Assembly: GCA_024695405.1 (NCBI GenBank)
Contig: JAILIF010000072.1
Coordinates: 1-38,042, forward strand
Reading direction: 5' to 3'
DNA: 38,042 bases
Source: Bacilli bacterium
GTDB taxonomy: Bacteria > Bacillota_I > Bacilli_A > RFN20 > CAG-826
Shown here: piece by piece, positions 7,659-16,363 of the stretch
Numbering within the stretch: position 1 is the first letter of the stretch
How the letters are laid out: every line of letters starts with the position of its first letter
Notes under the pieces: generated by a model
Databases searched by the model: none
The model's input: only the letters and a program-made list of their open reading frames with translations
Told to the model about the DNA's origin: nothing
Made by a program: the position numbers and the translations under genes

Positions 7659-7691
7659 AAAAAGACCGAAGAAACAAAATTCTCGGTCTTT
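7659..7691. terminator. Bidirectional terminator between the toxin locus and the lipoprotein gene
   Basis: AAAGACCGA (7661-7669) pairs perfectly with TCGGTCTTT (7683-7691) over 9 bp, with a 13-nt loop and T-runs on both strands. It serves the rightward toxin unit and the leftward lipoprotein gene, whose stop is 18 bp away. Confidence 0.8.
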
Positions 7692-7708
7692 TTAGTTATT
7701 TCTTAATA

Positions 7709-8722
7709 TTAAGCTACAGTTGCGACTGGTTTAAATACAATATATCCTTCAGTGTCGAATACCAAACGATAGTTAGGATTTTGCATTGTCATTTTATCTA
7801 CACCACCAGTAGCAGTTATTGTAAAGAATGTACATGCTTTATATTCACTACTGTTCATTCCTACATCTTCAGCAGTCTTACTAGTATCATATTCAACATT
7901 ATTTCCGTTATAAGTAACAACTACTTGTCTTGTTGCAAAAGTTCTATTTCCGCCACTGGATGATGAGAATTTCGCTTCAAAAAACACATCATAGTCTCCA
8001 GCAGGTAATTGGAAAGTCCATCCGATTTTTCCACCATCTTTTGCAATTTTGCCTTCTGCAAAAGTTCCTGAAATATCTTCATAAGTATTGAATGCTATCT
8101 TAGTTGAAACTGTTTGATGACATTCTGAACATTCAAATTCAGTATATTCTCTACCTTTATCATCTGTTTTAGCTGTCCCCGCGCCTAATGTATGAGCTGT
8201 TCTAGGAATTTCTGTTGCTTTAACATCATTACATACTGAACATTTTTCTACTTTTTTACCAACTACAGAACAAGTAGGTACAACTGCTTGAGTCGCATCT
8301 TCAACGTAAGTATGATCTAGTAACGCTAATGGTGTTTTTTTAACATCATTACATACTGAACATTTTTCTACTTTTTCACCTGCTACTTTGCAAGTTGATG
8401 CCGTACTTGAAGCTGCATCTTCAACATAATTATGTGTTTTTTTAGCTATAGAAGTTTTCTTTTCGTAGCCACAAACACTACATACTTCAACCTTTTCGCC
8501 TTTTTCAGCGCAAGTTGCTGGTGTACCTTTTGATTCATCTAAAGCAAGTGTGTGTTTTTCTTTTTCACTAGTTGATCCATCATTGGCTACTGTCCAGTGA
8601 TAAGACGCATCAGATTCATACTTAACCTCATCTTTTATGTCGGATGCATCACCCTTATCACATCCAACTAGCCCCATACTTAACAATGGGATTAAAATTG
8701 ATATTAATTTTGTTTTTTTCAT
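7709..8722 (-). CDS. Lipoprotein with cysteine-pair repeats and a beta-rich C-terminal domain
   Basis: 337 residues. A signal peptide (MKKTKLISILIPLLSMG) ends in a lipobox LVGC, so it should be anchored outside the membrane. Residues ~60-200 hold at least three repeats of about 36-40 residues of the form C-x(5-8)-V-x-x-CSVC, spaced by HxYVEDA-like links; part of the repeat is exact at DNA level 120 bp apart (from 8221 and 8341). The C-terminal ~130 residues (WTFQLPAGDYDVFFEAKF) look like a carbohydrate-binding beta-sandwich, by impression only. The only usable ATG (8722) has its AAGGAAGGA element 27 nt upstream, with a hairpin between. It has its own terminator. Ligand and role are unknown. 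A YESD...HW-C-x2-C pattern is shared with the CotH lipoprotein at 35.8-37.8 kb. Confidence 0.75.
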   Translation of the reverse strand: MKKTKLISILIPLLSMGLVGCDKGDASDIKDEVKYESDASYHWTVANDGSTSEKEKHTLALDESKGTPATCAEKGEKVEVCSVCGYEKKTSIAKKTHNYVEDAASSTASTCKVAGEKVEKCSVCNDVKKTPLALLDHTYVEDATQAVVPTCSVVGKKVEKCSVCNDVKATEIPRTAHTLGAGTAKTDDKGREYTEFECSECHQTVSTKIAFNTYEDISGTFAEGKIAKDGGKIGWTFQLPAGDYDVFFEAKFSSSSGGNRTFATRQVVVTYNGNNVEYDTSKTAEDVGMNSSEYKACTFFTITATGGVDKMTMQNPNYRLVFDTEGYIVFKPVATVA

Positions 8723-8758
8723 TTAAGTCTACGTAACCCTATATTACGTTCCTTCCTT
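8723..8758 (-). promoter_or_regulatory. Ribosome binding site brought to the start by a hairpin
   Basis: On the minus strand AAGGAAGGA (8750-8758) is followed directly by an inverted repeat ACGTAA-7 nt-TTACGT (8744-8749 with 8731-8736), then eight bases, then ATG. The linear gap is far too long for initiation, but folding the 19-nt hairpin away leaves a normal 8-nt spacing. In-frame stops exclude an upstream start. Confidence 0.5.
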
Positions 8759-8937
8759 TTGTAGAGATCGATAATTTTATTGCCCCTCTAATTTCAATAA
8801 AATAACAAAAACACTACAAAGATAAAACCCCTTATCTACAAATAAATGTGTCTTGTTATTTTTATGTTAATAAATAACTAAATTATTTTTTTATGCTATT
8901 TTTGCTTTTCATCGGTGCTATATTTTTTGAAATACAC
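8759..8937. other. AT-rich intergenic region, no gene seen
   Basis: About 180 bases of AT-rich DNA between the lipoprotein leader and the rplQ terminator. It should contain the lipoprotein promoter, but I see no convincing -35/-10 pair. A 6-bp inverted repeat AGATAA/TTATCT near 8819-8837 may be chance. Confidence 0.4.
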
Positions 8938-8961
8938 AAAAAAGCCAGGAAACCCTGGCTT
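8938..8961 (-). terminator. Terminator of the ribosomal protein operon
   Basis: Minus-strand stem AAGCCAGG/CCTGGCTT (8954-8961 and 8942-8949), 4-nt loop, followed by a T-run. It lies 20 bp past the rplQ stop and closes the 15-kb transcript. Confidence 0.9.
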
Positions 8962-8981
8962 AATCGTAATTTAACTAATAA

Positions 8982-9383
8982 TTAGTCAACCCAAGTTACT
9001 AATACGATTGGAGCGTCATCGCCCTTACGATTACCAACTTTGAGTTTACGTGTATATCCACCATTACGGTCTTTATATTTAGCACCTAAATCAGCGAATA
9101 ATACATCTAATGCAAATTTGCCATCGTCTGCTTTAAGATCTCTAACAAATCTAGCTGCTTGTCTTTTTGCGTTAACAACATCATCTTTCTTTGTTAATGT
9201 AACTAATCTATCAGCTTCGCTAACGACATCTTTTGCGACTGTTGCTGTAACTTTGACACTGCCTTTTAAGATTAAGTCAGTGACGACGTTACGTAACATA
9301 TTTTCATATTTGCTCTTAGTATAGGCGGCTTTGAATCTTACGCCGGTTTTACCATGAACGTTTTTTCTACCTTGTGCTGGCAT
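8982..9383 (-). CDS. rplQ: 50S ribosomal protein L17
   Basis: Large-subunit protein near the exit tunnel. 133 residues, slightly longer than the bacterial average. The N-terminus MPAQGRKNVHGKTGVRFKAA departs a little from the usual MxxRKLGRxxxxR; the body (MLRNVVTDLILKG, VNAKRQAARFVRDL) and C-terminal GDDAPIVLVTWVD are typical. Start follows AGGAGGATAGAAT. It is the last gene of the operon, directly after rpoA as in other Firmicutes, and is followed by a strong terminator. Confidence 0.95.
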   Translation of the reverse strand: MPAQGRKNVHGKTGVRFKAAYTKSKYENMLRNVVTDLILKGSVKVTATVAKDVVSEADRLVTLTKKDDVVNAKRQAARFVRDLKADDGKFALDVLFADLGAKYKDRNGGYTRKLKVGNRKGDDAPIVLVTWVD

Positions 9384-9394
9384 ATTCTATCCTC

Positions 9395-10360
9395 CTATTC
9401 AAAATCTTTGAATGAAAGTCCGATAGCGATAAGTTTTTCTTTAATTTCTTTAAGAGATTTCTTACCTAAATTCTTAACTTTCATCATATCTTCTTCAGTC
9501 TTATCTGTTAATTCTAAGACTGTAGCAATTCCTGCTCTTTTTAAACAGTTGTAAGAACGTACTGATAAGTCGAGTTCTTCGATTGGGAAGTTCTCATATT
9601 CACTTTCTTGTGGTACTTCTTCATCTTTTTCAATGTTGATATCACGTGTGATTTCAACAAGTTTTTCAAATTTTGCAAAGTGATCAATTAAGATTTTTGC
9701 TGATAATGCAACTGCTTCTTGAGGAGTAATGCTGCCATTTGTCCAAACTTCTAATGTTAATTTATCAAATTTGGAATCGTGTCCTACACGTGTAGCATCT
9801 ACGAAATAATTTGCTTTAGTAACTGGGGAGTAATTACTATCAGTAGCAATAACACCAGCTGCTAAATTTGGATGTAAGATTTTATTCTTTTCACCAGTGA
9901 AGTAGCCTCTACCATTACGTACATGTAATGACATTTTTAAGCTACCGCCTTCACATAAGTGAGCGATTTCTAAGTCTGGATTAACGACTGAGACACCTGT
10001 TGGGCAAACGATATCGCCCGCTTTAACAACGCCTGGGCCTTTAACGTCGACTTCTAATCTCTTATTAGAATCATCATCAGCATCAATTTTTAAAATTAAA
10101 TCTTTTAAGTTGAGAATGATTGTTGTTACGTCTTCTTCAACACCTTCTAAAGCTGTGAATTCGTGACGAGCACCCTCAACTTCAATAGCGTACATACTTG
10201 CACCTGGAAGGGCACTAAGTAAGACTCTACGGAGAGCATTACCGATTGTTAAACCAAATCCTCTTTCAAGTGGTTCAATGACGAATTTGCCATAGTTTTC
10301 ATTTCCGTCATAGTCAGCTTGAGTAATATCAAATCTTTCAAATGGGTTAGCAATTTTCAT
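9395..10360 (-). CDS. rpoA: DNA-directed RNA polymerase subunit alpha
   Basis: Scaffold of RNA polymerase assembly. 321 residues: the N-terminal dimer domain (FVIEPLERGFGLTIGNALRR, ~25-50), a short acidic linker (IEKDEEVPQESEYENF), then the C-terminal helix-hairpin-helix domain (LDLSVRSYNCLKRAGIATV, KNLGKKSLKEIKEKL) that contacts UP elements and activators. I chose ATG 10360, eight bases after AGGAGG; an in-frame TTG two codons earlier lies too close to that site. Gene order rpsK-rpoA-rplQ is conserved. Stop is TAG. Confidence 0.97.
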   Translation of the reverse strand: MKIANPFERFDITQADYDGNENYGKFVIEPLERGFGLTIGNALRRVLLSALPGASMYAIEVEGARHEFTALEGVEEDVTTIILNLKDLILKIDADDDSNKRLEVDVKGPGVVKAGDIVCPTGVSVVNPDLEIAHLCEGGSLKMSLHVRNGRGYFTGEKNKILHPNLAAGVIATDSNYSPVTKANYFVDATRVGHDSKFDKLTLEVWTNGSITPQEAVALSAKILIDHFAKFEKLVEITRDINIEKDEEVPQESEYENFPIEELDLSVRSYNCLKRAGIATVLELTDKTEEDMMKVKNLGKKSLKEIKEKLIAIGLSFKDFE

Positions 10361-10375
10361 AAACAATACCTCCTA

Positions 10376-10765
10376 TTAGCCTCTTGGTTTCTTTGGTGGA
10401 CGGCAGCCATTGTGTGGAATTGGAGTAGTATCAACGATGGATAAAACTTGTAATCCAGCGACTGCTAAACTTCTAATTGCGCCTTCTCTACCTGGGCCTG
10501 GACCCTTAACATCAACGTCAAGTTGTCTAATGCCTTGATCATATGCAACTTTACCAGCAGCTTCTGCAGCTTGCATAGCAGCAAATGGAGTAGATTTTTT
10601 AGCTCCTTTGAAACCTTGTGCACCAGCTGATGACCATGCAATAGCATTGCCTTGTTCATCACAGATAGTGACAATAGTATTGTTGAAAGTAGCGTGAATG
10701 TGTGCGACGCCACGTGTAAATGAACGTTTAATTTTCTTTTTACGTGTTGTGGTTTTTGTTGCCAT
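10376..10765 (-). CDS. rpsK: 30S ribosomal protein S11
   Basis: Platform protein of the small subunit contacting the mRNA exit region. 129 residues, standard length, with [35 protein letters not shown] and the C-terminal [15 protein letters not shown]. The basic N-terminal tail ([10 protein letters not shown]) is normal for Gram-positive S11. GAAAGGAG precedes the start. It lies between rpsM and rpoA as expected. Confidence 0.97.
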   Translation of the reverse strand: MATKTTTRKKKIKRSFTRGVAHIHATFNNTIVTICDEQGNAIAWSSAGAQGFKGAKKSTPFAAMQAAEAAGKVAYDQGIRQLDVDVKGPGPGREGAIRSLAVAGLQVLSIVDTTPIPHNGCRPPKKPRG

Positions 10766-10786
10766 AAACTTCTTCTCCTTTCAATA

Positions 10787-11164
10787 TTAGCCTTGAGGAG
10801 CCATCTTCTTATTAGCGATGGTTTTTCTTGGGCCTTTTCTTGTACGGGCATTAGTTTTTGTTCTTTGTCCGTTTACAGGTAAACCTCTTTTGTGTCTAAT
10901 ACCTCTATAGCATCCGATTTCAGTTAATCTTTTGATGTTAAGAGCGACTTCTCTACGGAGATCACCTTCTGTTTTGTAATTACCAATCTCGTTACGGATT
11001 GCACCGAGTTGATCATCTGTTAAATCTTTGACTCTGATACCGCCATCAACTTTTACAGCTTTGCAAATTTCTTCGGCAGTATGACGACCAATACCATAAA
11101 TGTATGTAAGAGCGATTCTTACTGGTTTGTCGTTAGGAATATCAACACCAACTAAACGTGCCAT
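10787..11164 (-). CDS. rpsM: 30S ribosomal protein S13
   Basis: Head protein of the small subunit that contacts the large subunit and P-site tRNA. 125 residues. [20 protein letters not shown], the helix-two-turn-helix region and the basic tail ([16 protein letters not shown]) are typical. AAAGGAGGAA precedes the start. It follows rpmJ in the standard alpha-operon order. Confidence 0.97.
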   Translation of the reverse strand: MARLVGVDIPNDKPVRIALTYIYGIGRHTAEEICKAVKVDGGIRVKDLTDDQLGAIRNEIGNYKTEGDLRREVALNIKRLTEIGCYRGIRHKRGLPVNGQRTKTNARTRKGPRKTIANKKMAPQG

Positions 11165-11181
11165 ATTCTTTTCCTCCTTTA

Positions 11182-11295
11182 TTAACCTTGTCTCTGCTTA
11201 TGCTTTGGGTTTGAGCAAATGACCATAACTTTGCCTTTTCTCTTAATAACCCTGCATTTTGGGCAGATAGGTTTGACTGAAGGTCTGACTTTCAT
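11182..11295 (-). CDS. rpmJ: 50S ribosomal protein L36
   Basis: Smallest ribosomal protein, 37 residues: [20 protein letters not shown], then [16 protein letters not shown]. The zinc ligands are the Cys pair CPKC plus the later Cys and His (CSNPKH), so this is the zinc-binding type. Start follows TTAGGAGGAAAG. It lies between infA and rpsM, its usual place. Confidence 0.97.
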   Translation of the reverse strand: MKVRPSVKPICPKCRVIKRKGKVMVICSNPKHKQRQG

Positions 11296-11320
11296 ATTTT
11301 CTTTCCTCCTAATTCGTTTT

Positions 11321-11539
11321 CTACTTGAAACGATAAGTAATGCGGCCTCGTGTTAAATCATAAGGCGAGATTTCTACTGTAACTCTATCTCCTGGGAGAA
11401 TGCGTATGTAGTTCATACGGATTTTTCCAGAAACGGTGGCCTGAATTACAACGCCATTTTCGAGTTCTACTTTAAAGTTTGCGTTTGGTAGACACTCTTT
11501 GACGATCGCCTGCACTTCGATGACATTATCTTTAGACAT
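11321..11539 (-). CDS. infA: Translation initiation factor IF-1
   Basis: OB-fold factor that occupies the A site during initiation. 72 residues, the standard size, with [28 protein letters not shown] and the C-terminal [11 protein letters not shown]. Its start lies eight bases inside the end of map and its ribosome binding site (AAGGAGTT) is within map, so the two are likely translationally coupled. Stop is TAG. Confidence 0.97.
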   Translation of the reverse strand: MSKDNVIEVQAIVKECLPNANFKVELENGVVIQATVSGKIRMNYIRILPGDRVTVEISPYDLTRGRITYRFK

Positions 11540-12314
11540 ATTGTTTTAACTCCTTACTTTCTTCTTCGGTTAAGGTGATAATCTTTAATCCCTCCTCTGT
11601 TAAGACTACTGTATTTTCATAGTGGCAAGTTAACTTACCATCTTTAGATACCGTTGTCCATCCATCAGGAAGAATTCTAGTTTGATATTTGCCTTCTAAC
11701 ACCATTGGTTCAATTGCAAGAGCCATGCCTACTTTAATAGATGGCCCAGTCCCTTCTTTTCCATAACATGGAACCGCAGGGTCTTCATGCATTGAACTAC
11801 CAATGCCATGTCCTGTAGCATCACGAGTAACACTATAACCGAACTTGTTAACATAAGCTTCTATAGCGTGACTTATATCACCAACATGATTTCCTTCTTT
11901 AAAGTACTTAATTCCTTCGAAGAATGATTCACGTGTGACTCTGACTAATTGTTTTACTGAATCTTTGCAAATTCCAACTTCAAACGTTCTAGTCGCATCC
12001 GCACAATAGCCTTTATAATTCGCTACAACGTCAAGAGAAACAATATCGCCTTCCCTAAGAATGATTTTTTTACTAGGAATACCATGAATTAACACGTTAT
12101 TCACAGAAACACATGTCATTGCAGGATATTCATAATAACCTTTGCATGGACCTGTGCATCCGTTCTCAGTGATGACTTTTTCTGCTAACTCATTAATTTC
12201 AAACGTGGATACACCAGGTTTGATAATGGCTCCGCAAGTCTCGAATACTTTCGCAACTACTTTGCCAGCTTGTTTCATAAGTTCAATTTCTCTTGACGAT
12301 TTAAGCGTAATCAT
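11532..12314 (-). CDS. map: Methionine aminopeptidase, type I
   Basis: Removes the initiator Met from nascent proteins with a two-metal centre. 260 residues, single catalytic domain with no N-terminal zinc extension. Metal ligands are visible as two Asp in [18 protein letters not shown], His in [14 protein letters not shown], Glu in AIEPMVLEG and a final Glu in [10 protein letters not shown]. Only three bases follow the adk stop and no Shine-Dalgarno is seen, so it probably depends on ribosomes finishing adk. It overlaps infA by eight bases. Confidence 0.96.
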   Translation of the reverse strand: MITLKSSREIELMKQAGKVVAKVFETCGAIIKPGVSTFEINELAEKVITENGCTGPCKGYYEYPAMTCVSVNNVLIHGIPSKKIILREGDIVSLDVVANYKGYCADATRTFEVGICKDSVKQLVRVTRESFFEGIKYFKEGNHVGDISHAIEAYVNKFGYSVTRDATGHGIGSSMHEDPAVPCYGKEGTGPSIKVGMALAIEPMVLEGKYQTRILPDGWTTVSKDGKLTCHYENTVVLTEEGLKIITLTEEESKELKQYV

Positions 12315-12317
12315 AAT

Positions 12318-12965
12318 TTAACTAAGTAAGAATTTTTTTACTTCATCGAATAGTGTTTCACTGCCGATTAATGAGTCGTATTCGACTAATAAGTTTCTCT
12401 TCTTATAGAAATCTAGAAGAGGAGCTGTATCGGCTGTGTAATGTTGTAAACGAACTTTAAGTGCTTCTTCGTTATCATCTTTTCTTTGGTAGAGTTCACC
12501 ACCACATTTGTCACATATACCTTCTTTAATAGGTTTTTTGTTAACAATGTGATAAGGTGCACCACATACCTTACAGACAAGACGTCCGGAGATACGCTTA
12601 ATAAGTTCTTGTTCGTCACACTTGAGACTGATAACAGTTTCAATTGGACGATTTATCTCTTTAGACATGATTTCAAGAGCTTCCGCTTGAGGAATAGTTC
12701 TTGGAAATCCGTCTAATAAGAATCCGTTTTCGCAGTCAGGTCTTGCTAATCTATTTCTTAGCATCTTGATGGTGACTTCATCTGGAACCAAATGACCATC
12801 ATCGATATAACTAGCTGCTAATTTGCCTAGCTCAGTTTTATTAGAAATTTCCTCGCGGAACATATCTCCAGTAGAGATGTGTGTCATTCCTAATGATATG
12901 AGTTGTTTTGCTAATGTACCTTTTCCAGCACCTGGAGGGCCCATTAGTATAATATTCTTCTTCAT
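12318..12965 (-). CDS. adk: Adenylate kinase
   Basis: Converts ATP plus AMP to two ADP. 215 residues, long-form enzyme. P-loop GPPGAGKGTLAKQL (~8-21), AMP site TGDMFREEI and DGFPRT, and a lid with two Cys pairs (CKVCGAPYH and CDKCGGEL) that should bind zinc, as in Gram-positive enzymes. Its ATG shares one base with the secY stop (TAATG); the GGTGG in the last secY codons serves as ribosome binding site. Gene order secY-adk-map-infA is the Bacilli arrangement. Confidence 0.97.
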   Translation of the reverse strand: MKKNIILMGPPGAGKGTLAKQLISLGMTHISTGDMFREEISNKTELGKLAASYIDDGHLVPDEVTIKMLRNRLARPDCENGFLLDGFPRTIPQAEALEIMSKEINRPIETVISLKCDEQELIKRISGRLVCKVCGAPYHIVNKKPIKEGICDKCGGELYQRKDDNEEALKVRLQHYTADTAPLLDFYKKRNLLVEYDSLIGSETLFDEVKKFLLS

Positions 12966-14329
12966 TATTGACCACCTGAGGCAACAACTTCATCGAAGGA
13001 TTTACCGGCAAGTAAACCATCGATTTGAGAATTAAGTTCGAGAGCAACACCAACAACGATGATCATACCTGTACCACCAAGGGCAAGGGAATGATTACCA
13101 CCGAAGACACCAGTAAGTGTAAGAATTGGTGGAATAGCTGCGATAATGCATAAGCTAATTGCGCCTAAAACTGTGACTCTATTTAATACTTTTCTTACAT
13201 ATCTTTCTGTTTCAATACCAGGTCTAATTCCAGGAATGTATGAACCATTCTTTTGGAAGTTTTCTGCCATTTGTTCAGGATTAATTTGTAAGTTAGCGTA
13301 GAAGAATGTGAATACAACTGTAAGGACTAAGTAAATAATTAATCCCCAAGGCATTGACCAGTTATCAGTCATCTTGTACATAGTTGTCATGTTGAAGATG
13401 CCTAACCATTCAGGTTCTTTACCATTTCCAATAAATGCAGCGATAACACTTGGAGCAGTTAAGATACTGCTAGCGAAGATAACTGGGATAACACCAGCAC
13501 TATTGATTTTAATAGGTAAGAAGGAAGCCTTTGCCATAGAAGCAGTTTGACCTCCGCCTTTGCCGGAGTGCTGTACAGGAATTTTTCTCTTTGCTAATTC
13601 TACGAATGTTACGAACGCAATAATGAGTAAGTAACATAGTACATATAGCAAGAATTTGAATACTCCAGCAACTGCTGAAGCAGCCATACCTGTTAAGAAT
13701 CCTTGTGATACCCATGTTGTGAATGCTGTAGCCATTTGACCTGGTAAACTACTAACGATACCAGCAAAGATGATCATAGAGATACCATTACCAATACCCT
13801 TTGTAGAAATTTGGTCACCTAACCACATAACTAACATTGAGCCAGCTAATAATACAACAACAACATAGAGGTAACTTAACCAAGCTGTGTCACCTGTTGT
13901 GAAGGTAACAAACTCGGAATTCTCCATTGTTTTGATAATACCATATGCTTGAACTGCACCTAACAAGAGAGTTAAGTAACGAGTAGCAAGCTCCATTTTC
14001 TTTCTTCCATATTGACCTTGACGTTTTAAATCAGTTAATGCTGGTAAAACATCAGTCGATAATAATTGAACGATGATTTGCGCGGTGATATATGGAGAAA
14101 CACCAAGTGCAAAGATTGAGAAGCTTTGTAATGTTCCACCACCAAGCAAGTTCATGATGGAAAGTGCGTTATTACCACTTAAGTAAGTGTTAAGTGCACT
14201 TTCATCAGGAATAGTAGCTCCTGGTACTGGAATCTGTGCTCCAATACGGAAGATAAGAAGGATCATAATCGTAAAAACGATACGACCCATAATTTCTTTA
14301 TTTTTTAAGATTGAAGCCAGTTTCTTCAT
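12965..14329 (-). CDS. secY: Protein translocase subunit SecY
   Basis: Central channel of the Sec translocon. 454 residues with about ten hydrophobic spans. Recognisable stretches: GRIVFTIMILLIFRIGAQIP (first membrane span), plug-like MNLLGGGTLQSFSIFALG, KGIGNGISMIIFAGI, and the cytoplasmic loop KRKIPVQHSGK. Its ribosome binding site GAGGTGA overlaps the end of rplO. It would export the lipoproteins encoded elsewhere in the window. Confidence 0.97.
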   Translation of the reverse strand: MKKLASILKNKEIMGRIVFTIMILLIFRIGAQIPVPGATIPDESALNTYLSGNNALSIMNLLGGGTLQSFSIFALGVSPYITAQIIVQLLSTDVLPALTDLKRQGQYGRKKMELATRYLTLLLGAVQAYGIIKTMENSEFVTFTTGDTAWLSYLYVVVVLLAGSMLVMWLGDQISTKGIGNGISMIIFAGIVSSLPGQMATAFTTWVSQGFLTGMAASAVAGVFKFLLYVLCYLLIIAFVTFVELAKRKIPVQHSGKGGGQTASMAKASFLPIKINSAGVIPVIFASSILTAPSVIAAFIGNGKEPEWLGIFNMTTMYKMTDNWSMPWGLIIYLVLTVVFTFFYANLQINPEQMAENFQKNGSYIPGIRPGIETERYVRKVLNRVTVLGAISLCIIAAIPPILTLTGVFGGNHSLALGGTGMIIVVGVALELNSQIDGLLAGKSFDEVVASGGQ

Positions 14330-14334
14330 AATAG

Positions 14335-14775
14335 TTATTTCACCTCAACTGTGCCGCCAGCTTTTTCGATAGCATCTTTAGCAGTAGCAGAGAAAGCAGC
14401 TGCGACAACATTTAATTTCTTAGTTAGTTTACCACTACCTAATACTTTAATGCCACAGCATTCTTTTTTTACTAAGCCACTTTCGATTAATAAAGCAGCG
14501 TTAACTGTTGTGCCATCTTCAAATTTTTCCAAAGAGGAAACATTGACTGTTGCATAATTGACATGATTAACATTTTTGAAACCACGTTTTGGTAAAGCTC
14601 TCCATAAAGGTAATTGACCACCTTCGAAACCGAGAGCAACACCGCCACCGCTACGGGAATTTTGACCTTTGTGACCTTTACCACATGTTTTTCCGTTGCC
14701 GGAGCCTAAGCCACGACCTTTGCGGAAACCTTCAACACGTGAGCCAGTAGTATATGATAAGTTATTTAATTTCAT
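14335..14775 (-). CDS. rplO: 50S ribosomal protein L15
   Basis: Early-assembly large-subunit protein. 146 residues: glycine-rich basic N-terminal arm ([20 protein letters not shown]) and the C-terminal globular part ([18 protein letters not shown]). Start follows GTAGGAGGGTAGG. It lies only 17 bp after rpsE; the gene for L30 that normally separates them is absent. Confidence 0.97.
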   Translation of the reverse strand: MKLNNLSYTTGSRVEGFRKGRGLGSGNGKTCGKGHKGQNSRSGGGVALGFEGGQLPLWRALPKRGFKNVNHVNYATVNVSSLEKFEDGTTVNAALLIESGLVKKECCGIKVLGSGKLTKKLNVVAAAFSATAKDAIEKAGGTVEVK

Positions 14776-14792
14776 AATTGCCTACCCTCCTA

Positions 14793-15416
14793 CTATTCTT
14801 TGCCACGAAGCTCTTTCATAGCTTTGTAGCTCTTTAAGCTATTTAAGCCTTGGTTAGTAGCTCTAATGATATTGATTGGAGCTCTTGAACCATAAACTTT
14901 TGAACAGACGTTTTGAACACCAGCTAATTCTAAGATAGCTCTAACTGGACCACCTGCGATAACACCAGTACCTTCAGGAGCTGGTTTTAAGTAAACATTA
15001 CATGCGCCGAATTTACCAACGACTTCATGTGAAATTGTATTACCTTTAACTAAGTGGATCTTGTAAGTGTTTTTCTTAGCAGCTTCACTAGCTTTCTTAA
15101 TTGCATCTGGGACTTCAGCAGCCTTTGCTAATGCGAATCCATATTTACCTTTGTGGTCACCGATGACAACAAGGGCTGTGAATTTCATTCTACGGCCACC
15201 TTTAACTGTCTTACTGACACGATTAATGAATACTACTCTTTCTTCGTATTCTTTTGGTTCGTCTCTTCTATCTGGACGTTTACCATCACGGCGTGGACCT
15301 TTACCATCTTTGCCATGTGGACGTCTATCACCGCGAGGTGCTCTATTTTCTTTTGGAGCGCCTTCAACAGGTGTTTCTGCAGCAGCAGCTGCTTCTACTT
15401 TAACTTCATCTGCCAT
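14793..15416 (-). CDS. rpsE: 30S ribosomal protein S5 with charged N-terminal extension
   Basis: Small-subunit protein important for decoding accuracy and mRNA unwinding. I place the start at ATG 15416 (MADEVKVE): the earlier in-frame ATG at 15431 is part of the ribosome binding site GGAGGGC. This gives 207 residues. The conserved core begins around residue 55 ([20 protein letters not shown]); before it lies an Ala/Glu stretch followed by an Arg/Gly/Asp-rich segment ([20 protein letters not shown]). The extension is not part of standard S5. Upstream rplR ends at 15431. Stop is TAG. Confidence 0.93.
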   Translation of the reverse strand: MADEVKVEAAAAAETPVEGAPKENRAPRGDRRPHGKDGKGPRRDGKRPDRRDEPKEYEERVVFINRVSKTVKGGRRMKFTALVVIGDHKGKYGFALAKAAEVPDAIKKASEAAKKNTYKIHLVKGNTISHEVVGKFGACNVYLKPAPEGTGVIAGGPVRAILELAGVQNVCSKVYGSRAPINIIRATNQGLNSLKSYKAMKELRGKE

Positions 15417-15430
15417 TTTATTGCCCTCCA

Positions 15431-15787
15431 TTAGAATTTTAAGCCTGCTTCTCTAGCGGCATCTGCAAGTGCTTTGACACGGCCTGTGTAAACATAGCCT
15501 GATCTATCAAAGACAACTGTTTTAATTTTCTTTGCGATAGCTTTTGCTGCGATATCAGCACCAACTTTTGCTGCTGCATCGATATTGCTACCATTTTCAA
15601 GTTTTAAACTCATTGAGCTAGATGATACTAATGTAACACCTTTAACGTCATCAATGATTTGTGCTTCGATGTTCTTGTTGGAACGGTAGAGGCATAATCT
15701 TGGACATTCTTTAGTGCCAGAGATTTTTGCTCTGACTCTTGCGTGTCTTCTAACTCTGCTGACATTTTTGCTTTCTTTAGAAATCAT
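15431..15787 (-). CDS. rplR: 50S ribosomal protein L18
   Basis: 5S-rRNA-binding protein of the central protuberance. 118 residues: basic N-terminus ([20 protein letters not shown]), [19 protein letters not shown], and [20 protein letters not shown], all characteristic. It lies between rplF and rpsE as in other spc operons. Confidence 0.97.
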   Translation of the reverse strand: MISKESKNVSRVRRHARVRAKISGTKECPRLCLYRSNKNIEAQIIDDVKGVTLVSSSSMSLKLENGSNIDAAAKVGADIAAKAIAKKIKTVVFDRSGYVYTGRVKALADAAREAGLKF

Positions 15788-15806
15788 AACTTGTCCTACC
15801 TTTCAA

Positions 15807-16349
15807 CTATTTAGCACCAGCACGTTTACCTTCCTTAGTAACAACGTGTTCGTCAGTGTAACGAATACCTTTGCCTAAGTATGGTTCTGGTCTTCTAACA
15901 TCTCTAATTAAAGCTGCTGTTTGGCCAACTGCTTGTTTGTCGATACCTTCAACAGTAATTTTTGTTAAATCAGCGACAGAGATTTTAGCACCTTTTGCTG
16001 GATTGATTACGATAGTATGTGAATAGCCAGCCCAGAGTTCAACTGCTTCACCCTTCATTTGAGCTTTAAATCCAATACCGATCATATCAAGAGTCTTTTT
16101 GTAGCCATCTTTAACGCCGATAACAGCAGCAGCTACATTAGCTCTTGTAGTTCCGTGATTTTGCTTTGTTTGTTTTTCTTCATTAGCACGTGTGAATGAA
16201 ACTGCGTTTCCTTCTTGCTTTAATGTAATGCCTTTGTTGATTTTAACATTTAAAGTTCCTTTTGGACCTTTAACTTCAGCAACATCACCGTTAATAGTAA
16301 CTGTAACACCTTCAGGAAGGTTAATAACTTTGTTTCCAATACGAGACAT
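15807..16349 (-). CDS. rplF: 50S ribosomal protein L6
   Basis: Binds near the sarcin-ricin loop. 180 residues, two tandem similar domains: MSRIGNKVINLPEGVTVTIN at the start and the second-domain signature RRPEPYLGKGIRYTDEHV near the end. Start follows GGAGGAAAAATAAT. Stop is TAG. Confidence 0.97.
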   Translation of the reverse strand: MSRIGNKVINLPEGVTVTINGDVAEVKGPKGTLNVKINKGITLKQEGNAVSFTRANEEKQTKQNHGTTRANVAAAVIGVKDGYKKTLDMIGIGFKAQMKGEAVELWAGYSHTIVINPAKGAKISVADLTKITVEGIDKQAVGQTAALIRDVRRPEPYLGKGIRYTDEHVVTKEGKRAGAK

Positions 16350-16363
16350 ATTATTTTTCCTCC

